Shown here one piece after another: positions 35,983 through 42,916 of a stretch of DNA of 64,000 nucleotides. A program made the translations under genes and the position numbers. Source of the DNA: Verrucomicrobiia bacterium (GTDB lineage Bacteria > Verrucomicrobiota > Verrucomicrobiia > Verrucomicrobiales > DEV007); the NCBI GenBank assembly GCA_030425385.1, contig JAUIAH010000004.1, positions 124,001 through 188,000 on the forward strand, in the 5' to 3' direction. The notes under the pieces were generated by a model. That model did no database searches. It worked only from the letters and a program-made list of their open reading frames with translations, and was not told the DNA's origin. Numbering within the stretch: the first letter of the stretch is position 1; every line of letters begins with the position of its first letter.

Positions 35983-36372
35983 ATGAAACGTACAGTATGC
36001 ACACTCGTGGCCGCAGCCATGGCAACTTCTGCCTGGTTTGCTTATGCTCAAGAAGGTGGCGAACGCCAGCGCGGAGGCCGTGATCGTGGTGGCCGTGGCA
36101 ATTTCATGGCACGGTTGCCTCTCTACAAGGCCCTGGACAAGGACGAGGATGGCACTCTCAGCGAGGAGGAAATCAAGAATGCCTCCGCCGCGCTCCTCAC
36201 ATTGGACAAAGATGGTGACGGCAAGCTCTCTTCCGAAGAGATGATGCCCGCCTTCGGAGGTCGCCGTGGCGGTGATCGTCCAGGTGTCGGTGGCGCTGGT
36301 CGTCAGCGTGGTGGTGGAGATGGCGAACGTCCTCGCCGTCCTGATTCCGCCAAGGAAGATGCCGAGTCCTAA
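35983..36372 (+). CDS. Small exported EF-hand protein with RG-rich flanks
   Basis: The 129-residue product has a signal peptide (residues 1-23, ending WFAYA) and two EF-hand calcium-binding loops, DKDEDGTLSEEE near 48-59 and DKDGDGKLSSEE near 73-84. Arg/Gly-rich low-complexity segments flank them (GGRDRGGRGN and, at the end, GGRRGGDRPG). It is likely a calcium-binding periplasmic or surface protein; small EF-hand proteins of this type are common in planctomycetes and verrucomicrobia. It stands alone between its promoter and a strong terminator. No partner is evident. Confidence 0.8.
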   Translation: MKRTVCTLVAAAMATSAWFAYAQEGGERQRGGRDRGGRGNFMARLPLYKALDKDEDGTLSEEEIKNASAALLTLDKDGDGKLSSEEMMPAFGGRRGGDRPGVGGAGRQRGGGDGERPRRPDSAKEDAES

Positions 36373-36410
36373 GGGCTGCGCTGCGCATCATTATCCAACG
36401 AAACCATATC

Positions 36411-36445
36411 AAGCCTCTCTCCGATCCTCGGGGAGGGGCTTCTTT
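36411..36445. terminator. Bidirectional terminator between convergent genes
   Basis: AAGCCTCTCTCC pairs with GGGGAGGGGCTT through G-T pairs around a short loop, followed by CTTTAT on the + strand. It lies between the EF-hand gene and the convergent kinase gene and can serve both. Confidence 0.65.
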
Positions 36446-36458
36446 ATGGCGTCTCGGA

Positions 36459-37679
36459 TCAGCCGCCGCGGCGGATCTCTGACCCGCGAAACCGGATCGT
36501 GATGCGATAGACTTTCTTCTCGCGGCACTCAATGGCACCAGTTGTTAGGTTGACCTTCTTAGGCACCTCGATCCGATGCAGGTCCACCACAGCGTGGTAG
36601 CCGCGATCCGAGAAGATATCGATCAACATGGCCAGGGCGAGAGGATCGTCTAACAAAGTGTCTTCTCGGTTCACCATCGCTACCCCAGAAATGGCGTGCC
36701 GCACGACGATAGGCATGATCTTGCGGTCGATGAATTCGACGACGTCTTGGAAGAGGGCCGAATGATCAAATTCATAGTCATCAAGACGCCGGACGAGGTC
36801 TTGGCGGGCGTGCACGATGATTTCCCGGGCCAAGGGCAGATGGCGGAGGCGGTCGTAGGTTCTCGGATCGAGCTCTAGAGAACTCTGATAGTCCAGTTCT
36901 GCTTGAATGTTCTGTTCGACCTCCTCGACCGAGCCATTGGCATTGATAAAGTGATAGAAGAAGATCTCCTTGAGAGACTTCAAAGCTTCCCACGTCTGTT
37001 CTTTGAAGACCTTGTAACGCCGCTGGGCAGCACTGAGATCGAGGTCGGTAGCCCTGAGTTCAAGCTTCTCGCCCACACCAGTCGTCTCCACTTCCTCATT
37101 GTGAGCTTGAATCTCGCGCCCCCGCTTTAGCTGGCGTTCGATGCTGATCTTCTCATCCACGAAGAGCACCATGATATGAATGACAGGGTAACGGAAATAG
37201 CCATGGAGCGGCGTGTCGTAGAACTCTCTGCGAAGCTCCTGCATCTTCTCCACGAGGAGCTTGAGGCAATCGACTTGGACTTTGGTCCGGGGGAATCCAT
37301 CGAGAACGGCTCCGTCGCGATACTCTTCTTCTAACAACTTCCGAAAGACGAGATGCACCACTTCACGATCACCCACCAAGCCACCAGACTCCTTCACGGC
37401 CTTCGCTTCCGGAGTGTTGAGCAGATCGCTGACGACAATGGACGGGCAGGTGAGGCCACGCGACTTTAAGATGAACTGGGTATGCGTGCCTTTGCCCGAG
37501 CCAGGAGCACCGCCCAGGAGAATGATCTCTCTCGCAAAGCGCAAATACTCGTGGCCAAGATCATTCTCCAGATCCTCCCAAACTGTTTTGAAGATCAATC
37601 GCGCGTCTTCAGAGATATGGGTGAGCCCGGATTTGAGAGAGCGCCCTGGCGAGGGATTGAGTTTCAGGTCCATGGGCAT
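36459..37679 (-). CDS. Adenylate-kinase-like nucleoside monophosphate kinase with C-terminal extension
   Basis: The 406-residue cytoplasmic protein contains an adenylate kinase core: P-loop GGAPGSGKGTHT near residues 56-67 and the NMP-binding VLDGFPRT near 122. About 50 residues precede the core. After it come ~150 residues unrelated to adenylate kinase, including a part with VNREDTLLDDPLALAMLIDI. The normal enzyme is ~215 residues, so this is nearly double length. The canonical Arg-rich LID is partly replaced (RQLKRGREIQAHN). The ATG at 37679 is preferred; a second in-frame ATG lies two codons in. It is the last gene of an asd-ispA-kinase operon with gaps of about 20 bases. The substrate cannot be fixed from sequence. 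Confidence 0.8.
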   Translation of the reverse strand: MPMDLKLNPSPGRSLKSGLTHISEDARLIFKTVWEDLENDLGHEYLRFAREIILLGGAPGSGKGTHTQFILKSRGLTCPSIVVSDLLNTPEAKAVKESGGLVGDREVVHLVFRKLLEEEYRDGAVLDGFPRTKVQVDCLKLLVEKMQELRREFYDTPLHGYFRYPVIHIMVLFVDEKISIERQLKRGREIQAHNEEVETTGVGEKLELRATDLDLSAAQRRYKVFKEQTWEALKSLKEIFFYHFINANGSVEEVEQNIQAELDYQSSLELDPRTYDRLRHLPLAREIIVHARQDLVRRLDDYEFDHSALFQDVVEFIDRKIMPIVVRHAISGVAMVNREDTLLDDPLALAMLIDIFSDRGYHAVVDLHRIEVPKKVNLTTGAIECREKKVYRITIRFRGSEIRRGG

Positions 37680-37699
37680 GATGCTAGGATGGGGCAAAG

Positions 37700-38584
37700 T
37701 TAGAAGTCGCGGTTGAGCATGTGGTCGGCAATTTCCGCGAGGCGTGATTTGCCGAGTTGAATGTCTTTCAAGGCTTGGAGTGCCTGAGAGGTCAGCTTGG
37801 CGGCTTCCTTTCGGGATCCCTCCAAACCCAGCAGGGCAGGGAAGGTTGATTTGTCTACGGCTTCATCTTTCCCAGCGCTTTTCCCGAGCTTCTCTGTGGT
37901 CTGAGTGACGTCGAGGATGTCATCAATGACCTGGAACGCGAGCCCTAACGCATGACCAAAGCGGCTGATGGCGTCCAGCTGCTTGGGCGTGGCATTGGCC
38001 GCCATGGCGCCGAAGCGCAGTGAGGTCGTCAGGAGGGCCGCCGTCTTGCGTTCGTGGATCTGCACGACTTGGCGCTTCGTGAGCGGTTTGCCTTCTCCTT
38101 CCATGTCCATGACTTGACCAGCAATGAGCGCGTGGCTTCCGGCGGTCTGGGCCAGTTCCTCTAGCAGAGCACGCGTGTCATAGCGGGCCGTGCCTTTGCT
38201 GCGAGCGACCATTTCAAAACTGAATGCCTGAAGGGCATCGCCCGCCAAGACGGCCACGGCTTCTCCGTAAACTTTGTGGCAGGTCGGCTGACCGCGTCGC
38301 ATGTCGTCGTCATCCATGCTTGGTAGGTCATCGTGAATGAGGGAATAGGTATGGAGACATTCTACCGCACATCCGAGAGACAACGCTTGCTCCTCGTCCC
38401 CGCCGAGCGCTTCACAGGCGGCGAGAGTCAAGATCGGTCGGAGCCGTTTGCCCCCAGCAAAGACGCTGTAGCGCATGGCGCGGTGCAACGTCGTGGGGCG
38501 CGTGGCACCCGTGGGAAGAGCGGCCCGCAAGGCAGCGTCTACCCGTTTGGCCTGCCGTTTGAGATAGGGCTTGAGAGCACTCAT
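37700..38584 (-). CDS. ispA: Polyprenyl (farnesyl/geranylgeranyl) diphosphate synthase
   Basis: The 294-residue enzyme condenses isopentenyl diphosphate with allylic diphosphates to give C15 or C20 chains. The first Asp-rich motif is in LIHDDLPSMDDDDMRRG near residue 90 and the second in FQVIDDILDVTQ near 225. The start LRPILTLAACEALGGDEE matches the IspA-type short-chain synthases. The length is normal. It sits 18 bases after asd and 20 before the kinase. Chain length is not certain from sequence. Confidence 0.9.
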   Translation of the reverse strand: MSALKPYLKRQAKRVDAALRAALPTGATRPTTLHRAMRYSVFAGGKRLRPILTLAACEALGGDEEQALSLGCAVECLHTYSLIHDDLPSMDDDDMRRGQPTCHKVYGEAVAVLAGDALQAFSFEMVARSKGTARYDTRALLEELAQTAGSHALIAGQVMDMEGEGKPLTKRQVVQIHERKTAALLTTSLRFGAMAANATPKQLDAISRFGHALGLAFQVIDDILDVTQTTEKLGKSAGKDEAVDKSTFPALLGLEGSRKEAAKLTSQALQALKDIQLGKSRLAEIADHMLNRDF

Positions 38585-38602
38585 GAGCGGGGAGAACTCA
38601 GC

Positions 38603-39613
38603 CTAACCATCAATCAGCAATTCCGCAATCTGCACCGCATTGAGGGCGGCACCTTTGCGAACTTGATCACCGACTACCCAGAAAGAGAGCGCGTTCTCCA
38701 AGGCGAGATCCTCGCGGATCCGACCGACCATGCAGTCATCGCCGTGGGCAACATCGAGCGGCGTCGGGTAAGCAGGCGCTTCCCGGTCATCCATCAGCTG
38801 GATGCCAGGGGCGGCATCGATCGCTGCGCGAGCGGCGTCGACATCAGGCTTCTCCGTGAACTGGGCGGTGACGGAAATGGCGTGGGAGCGCATGACGGGT
38901 ACGCGCACACAGGTTGCTGAGGCAAGAATGTTAGGCGCTTCTAGAATCTTCCGGCTTTCATTCTGCATCTTCATCTCCTCCTTCGTGTAGCCATTCTCCA
39001 GGATCTGCTCCACTTGAGGAATCACATTGAAGGCAATCTGGCGAGGGTAGACGCTCACCTCTAACGGATCACCATTCGCATACGCCTTGATCTGTTGTTC
39101 GAGTTCGGCAATGCCCGGTGCGCCGCTGCCGGACACCGCTTGGTAGCTAGACGCGATGAGACGAACCGTTCCCCCGAACGCCAGATGCAGAGGGTGAAGC
39201 GCCATGAGGGTCACAATGGTGGTGCAGTTAGGATTGGCAATGATGCCGCGTGGCGTTTGGTGGGCCGCTTCTGGATTGATCTCCGGGACCACCAAGGGGA
39301 CGTCCGCATTCATACGGAAGGCGGAGGAGTTGTCGATCACCACCGCCCCGGCGGCAGCAGCCTTGGGAGCCATTTCGTTGACAATGTCAGAGCCCACGCT
39401 GAAGAGCGCGATATCGACGCCTGCGAATGCGTCTCCACGCATCTCTTCCACTGTTAGGGTGCCTCCCTGAAAGGGGAGCGTTCGCCCCGCGGACCGGGCA
39501 GACGCCAGGGCCCTAACCTCGGAAAAGGGGACCTTGCGTTGATCCAAACAGAGGAGAATTTCTTCGCCTACGGCGCCGGTCGCGCCAACAACTGCAATCA
39601 CTGGTTTCTTCAT
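38603..39613 (-). CDS. asd: Aspartate-semialdehyde dehydrogenase
   Basis: The 336-residue NADP enzyme reduces beta-aspartyl phosphate to aspartate semialdehyde for lysine/diaminopimelate, threonine and methionine synthesis. The nucleotide-binding start is AVVGATGAVGEEIL; the catalytic Cys lies in ANPNCTTIVTL near residue 131, after VVIDNSSAFRM. The length is normal. It is the first gene of the leftward operon with ispA and the kinase-like gene; its promoter must be in the ~200 bases shared with the divergent lipoprotein gene. Confidence 0.95.
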   Translation of the reverse strand: MKKPVIAVVGATGAVGEEILLCLDQRKVPFSEVRALASARSAGRTLPFQGGTLTVEEMRGDAFAGVDIALFSVGSDIVNEMAPKAAAAGAVVIDNSSAFRMNADVPLVVPEINPEAAHQTPRGIIANPNCTTIVTLMALHPLHLAFGGTVRLIASSYQAVSGSGAPGIAELEQQIKAYANGDPLEVSVYPRQIAFNVIPQVEQILENGYTKEEMKMQNESRKILEAPNILASATCVRVPVMRSHAISVTAQFTEKPDVDAARAAIDAAPGIQLMDDREAPAYPTPLDVAHGDDCMVGRIREDLALENALSFWVVGDQVRKGAALNAVQIAELLIDG

Positions 39614-39821
39614 AATCTCTGAGCGATCTGACAGGAGATGTCGCTGACCTTCACGGGCATCGGCACAAATGAAAGCAGATTTGTCCTGTTTCTAAGAGGG
39701 GTCCGGCACTCTTGGCGACCGCATAAATATTGATTGCAATTCTGTTGATCGCCATAGGTTGCCGCTGAGCCGTCGAAACGGCGGCTCCTTCGAAACAAAC
39801 ACTAAACGTTACCCGAATCAC

Positions 39822-39962
39822 ATGAAAGCGCTTAAAGCAATCGCTCTTGCAGCTACCGCTATTGGTCTTCTCTCCCTGGCTGCTTGCAGCTCGGCTCCAG
39901 ATCCCATTCCCGTTCCTGCTCCGGCACCGATCGGTGGTGGTGTCTACGTGCCTTCCAAGTAA
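39822..39962 (+). CDS. 46-aa proline-rich lipoprotein
   Basis: The ATG at 39822 opens a 46-residue ORF. It begins with a lipoprotein signal peptide (MKALKAIALAATAIGLLSLA) and a lipobox LAAC, with Cys at residue 22. The mature part is only ~25 residues, mostly Pro/Ala/Val (PDPIPVPAPAPIGGG). A strong terminator follows 28 bases later, which supports a real gene. Such mini-lipoproteins may act as membrane or wall spacers; the function is unknown. Confidence 0.75.
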   Translation: MKALKAIALAATAIGLLSLAACSSAPDPIPVPAPAPIGGGVYVPSK

Positions 39963-39990
39963 GGCGAGACCGCTACGTAGTAGCAATGCA

Positions 39991-40019
39991 AAGGCGATGG
40001 CCGAGAGGCCTCGCCTTTT
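39991..40019 (+). terminator. Rho-independent terminator of the lipoprotein gene
   Basis: AAGGCGATGGCC and GGCCTCGCCTT pair around GAGA with one bulged base, followed by TTTTC. It lies 28 bases after the lipoprotein stop and faces the convergent glycosylase gene. Confidence 0.8.
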
Positions 40020-40052
40020 CTTATGCCCAGACGGCGCGGGCACGGGTGCCGC

Positions 40053-40607
40053 TCAAGGCGCGGGTTTGCTAACATTGCCATTGCCACGGAGATAGAATCG
40101 CCACGGGCGCGCGGTCGCCCGAGAGATCCCGATTCGGGGCCCGGCCGTCAGGGTGCCCGTAGACGGTTGCTTCGCCAGGCGGAAATGGGCATGGAGGGAG
40201 GAGCCATGCTGCGTTGCATCCATGGCTAATGCCATGCTGAGTTTCCCCGGTCCGGAGCACAGGTCCGTCAGACGATCGCGACCGCGCCGTTCACGCATCT
40301 TGGCAATCCCGTCGACCGGTTCGAGTGCTCGGAGCAGGACGAAGCCATTGCCATCTGGCCCTTTCACCAGGGCGTTGACGAGCCAATGGACGCCGTAATT
40401 GAGATAGATGTAAGCCGTACCCGCGGCATGTTCCCTGACAAACGCACGCGTGCTAGGACGGAAGGACGTGTGGCAAGCGTCGTCCCCATGCTCAAGGTAG
40501 GCTTCCGTCTCAACGATGACCCCTCCGACACCCTCGTGGTGGAAGGTCGATCCAATGAGTTCCCGTGCGCAGGTGATGGGATCCTGCTGGAAGAATGCCG
40601 CATCCAC
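40053..40607 (-). CDS. mpg: 3-methyladenine DNA glycosylase (AAG/MPG family)
   Basis: The 184-residue enzyme excises alkylated purines in base-excision repair. The N-terminus carries CARELIGSTFHHEG and VIVETEAYLEHGDDACH, which includes the catalytic Glu. Further conserved parts are YIYLNYGVHWLVNAL, LCSGPGKLSMAL and, near the end, PRIGISRATARPWRFYL. The length matches bacterial AAG proteins. It follows an unrelated membrane protein gene by 11 bases. Confidence 0.92.
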   Translation of the reverse strand: MDAAFFQQDPITCARELIGSTFHHEGVGGVIVETEAYLEHGDDACHTSFRPSTRAFVREHAAGTAYIYLNYGVHWLVNALVKGPDGNGFVLLRALEPVDGIAKMRERRGRDRLTDLCSGPGKLSMALAMDATQHGSSLHAHFRLAKQPSTGTLTAGPRIGISRATARPWRFYLRGNGNVSKPAP

Positions 40608-40618
40608 GGCGGCAGGCT

Positions 40619-41017
40619 CTAACGCTGCGTCGCGAAGAGGAGGAGCGCGGCGTCGGTCTCTTCAGGAGAGAGGTCTTCCGCTCCAAGCAACCCTTCAAGA
40701 TGGATCAGTTCGTAGAGCTCAGAAACAGCCTCGTCGGAATAGCTGTCCAATTCCACAAGATCACTCTTCAAAGCCTCGCGAGACGAGAAGTTCAGGGCGA
40801 CCACGAGGAGGAGGAGCAAGGCCGCCGCCGCTCCCATGATAGCACCTGGTCCAAAGGCAGCGAATGGGACGACCTTAGACGACGTCTCATCATGCTCCTG
40901 CTCTGGCAGGTGACGGATCAGCGTCTGCGTGAAATCCTCACGCAGTTGCGGGTTCCGCCATCCATCTAGGAGGGCATCGATGCGAGCTTCTTGTTGAGTA
41001 GTAAGGTCCGTATTCAT
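40619..41017 (-). CDS. Small single-pass membrane protein, possibly anti-sigma-like
   Basis: The 132-residue product has an acidic cytoplasmic-type N-terminal part (~1-52), one hydrophobic segment near residues 55-77 (GAIMGAAAALLLLLVVALNF), and an acidic C-terminal part outside. This layout is typical of small anti-sigma factors in this phylum, but no zinc-binding HxxxCxxC motif is present and no sigma gene is adjacent. It is probably co-transcribed with mpg. The role is not known. Confidence 0.6.
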   Translation of the reverse strand: MNTDLTTQQEARIDALLDGWRNPQLREDFTQTLIRHLPEQEHDETSSKVVPFAAFGPGAIMGAAAALLLLLVVALNFSSREALKSDLVELDSYSDEAVSELYELIHLEGLLGAEDLSPEETDAALLLFATQR

Positions 41018-41136
41018 CCGTCGAAAGGTACAACTGCACCTACGTAGAAAAGTTGCGTGGTTTATCGTATTTCACCAATAATTGCGCAAATGACAATGAT
41101 AAATCGCGGATTCGCGTGACAAGCTTGTTTCCAACC

Positions 41137-42048
41137 TCACGCCTGGCGAATCAGACAGAGCAGCACCACGCCAGCGATTCCCAGCAGGGCTCCGATGAGT
41201 GAACGAGCCGACGGCACTTCGCGATCGATGACGAATGTCAGCACCATGAGGGCGATCGGCGACGTGGAGACCGTGGCTTGGACGAAGGCGCTATTCTGCA
41301 CCAGCACCAATCCCCACTGGAAACAGCTCACGCCAAAGACCGGACCGAATGTGGCCGCTCCGAGCAGCCAGGGAAGGAATGTCCTCACGGAAACGCGAAG
41401 GACTGGCCGCTGTCCGCGCCAGCGCTGCCACCACAAAAGGGTCGCGATCAGCAAGACGAACCAGCCCGCCGCACATCGCTGAAAGGCCTGAGCGAAAGGC
41501 GTCACCGCCTCCGGCGCCGCATGACTTTCCGCCAAGCGGGAAAGGACCGCACCGACGCCCTGACCGAGGCCAGCGAGGACGGCGAGGCAGACGCCTGTCG
41601 GATAACTGCGGGGCAGCCTGCGTTGGGACGGCTCTTGGCCCGTGATGGCTAAGCTTACCCCTAACAAGACCACCAGCATGGCGCCAAACTCGGCGACACT
41701 GATCGTCGTCTTGAGAATCAGCCATTCCCCACTCGCCGCAAATAAGGGGGCGAGGCAGAGGGCGATCAACAAGGTCAAGCGGGCACCCAAGCGAGCAAAG
41801 GCAAGAAAGAGGCCGATGTCTCCCACGCCAAAGCCCACAGCCCCGCTCAGGAGGAACCAGGGCAGGGCGGCATTGTGAATCTGCAAACCTCCCGCCACGC
41901 CCCAGGCCAGGATTCCTAGCAAACTGGTCGCTAGCGAAAGCCGCCAGAGATTCGCCCACATGGGGTCCATCATCGTGGTTGTGCGTTGCCCACACAGAGC
42001 CGATGTCGCAAAGAGCCAGGTAGCGAGAATCGGAGGGAGCCAGATCAC
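41137..42048 (-). CDS. EamA/DMT-superfamily permease
   Basis: The 303-residue integral membrane protein has ten hydrophobic segments in two EamA repeats. The second repeat ends with the typical VQATVSTSPIALMVLTFVID and RSLIGALLGIAGVVLLCLI. It belongs to the drug/metabolite transporter superfamily and probably moves a small metabolite. The substrate is not predictable and neighbours give no clue. It is divergent from the ECF sigma factor gene. Confidence 0.88.
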   Translation of the reverse strand: MIWLPPILATWLFATSALCGQRTTTMMDPMWANLWRLSLATSLLGILAWGVAGGLQIHNAALPWFLLSGAVGFGVGDIGLFLAFARLGARLTLLIALCLAPLFAASGEWLILKTTISVAEFGAMLVVLLGVSLAITGQEPSQRRLPRSYPTGVCLAVLAGLGQGVGAVLSRLAESHAAPEAVTPFAQAFQRCAAGWFVLLIATLLWWQRWRGQRPVLRVSVRTFLPWLLGAATFGPVFGVSCFQWGLVLVQNSAFVQATVSTSPIALMVLTFVIDREVPSARSLIGALLGIAGVVLLCLIRQA

Positions 42049-42187
42049 AGACGCGCATCATCATGGCCGACAGGTAGACGACGCAATCCTTTCCTTTCCG
42101 AAACGGCGCCTCACGCCTCTGGCGAAGCTGTCTTGGGTTGTCGGAAGAGACTCTCAAGTTAAGCTCTGCTAGATCCCTTCCCTATCC

Positions 42188-42916
42188 ATGACTCCTTTCC
42201 CCTCCCAAGGCCGTTTCCCAGAGACGCGTTGGACGCTCGTTCTCTCCGCGCGGGATGAGTCTAGCCGGGCAGGGCAAGCGGCGTTGGCCGAACTGTGTGA
42301 GCTTTACTGGCAGCCACTCTACTTCTTTGTGAGGCGGCGGGGGTATGGGCCGGAGGAGGCGGAGGATCTCACGCAGGATTACTTTCGTCATTTGCTAGAG
42401 AAAGGGAATTTGTCGGAGCCCGATGGGTCACGAGGGCGTTTGCGGTCCTTTCTTCTGGTGGGGTTGAAGCACTTTCTTGCCGATCAGTGGGATAAACGCC
42501 GGGCCTTGAAGCGTGGCGGCGGCGTGCCGACCTTGTCACTCGATCACGAGGCGGCCGAGAGACGTTATGGGACGGAGCCGGCGGACGACTTGTCGCCAGA
42601 TGTGCTCTATGAGAAGCAGTGGGCATCGACGGTCCTGGAGTCCATTCTGGAGCGCCTGCGAATGGAACAAGAAGCCGCGGGGAACGCACGGCTATTTGAG
42701 ATTCTGCAGCCCTACCTGGGGTGGAATGCGAGTGAATCAAGCTATGCGGAGGCGGCGGCGCAGTTGGCCATTAGTGAGAATGCCGCTCGTTTGAGAGTCA
42801 TGCGCCTGCGACGGCGCTATGGCGAACTGCTGCGAGAGTGCATCGCCGACACCGTCGCGTCGGAAGAAGAGTTGGTGAGTGAGATGGACTATCTATTTCG
42901 CATCGTTCGACGCTAA
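42188..42916 (+). CDS. ECF sigma factor of the planctomycete/verrucomicrobial kinase-linked type
   Basis: The 242-residue ECF sigma factor begins FPETRWTLVLSARD, a start typical of ECF groups found next to Ser/Thr kinases in planctomycetes and verrucomicrobia. Region 2 contains YWQPLYFFVRRRGYGPEEAE and LTQDYFRHLLE; region 4 contains YAEAAAQLAISENAARLRVM. No anti-sigma gene is adjacent. Its 3' end overlaps that of the convergent kinase gene by 24 bases, so the two are an obvious regulatory pair: the kinase may activate the sigma factor by phosphorylation. This is inference from known groups. Confidence 0.9.
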   Translation: MTPFPSQGRFPETRWTLVLSARDESSRAGQAALAELCELYWQPLYFFVRRRGYGPEEAEDLTQDYFRHLLEKGNLSEPDGSRGRLRSFLLVGLKHFLADQWDKRRALKRGGGVPTLSLDHEAAERRYGTEPADDLSPDVLYEKQWASTVLESILERLRMEQEAAGNARLFEILQPYLGWNASESSYAEAAAQLAISENAARLRVMRLRRRYGELLRECIADTVASEEELVSEMDYLFRIVRR

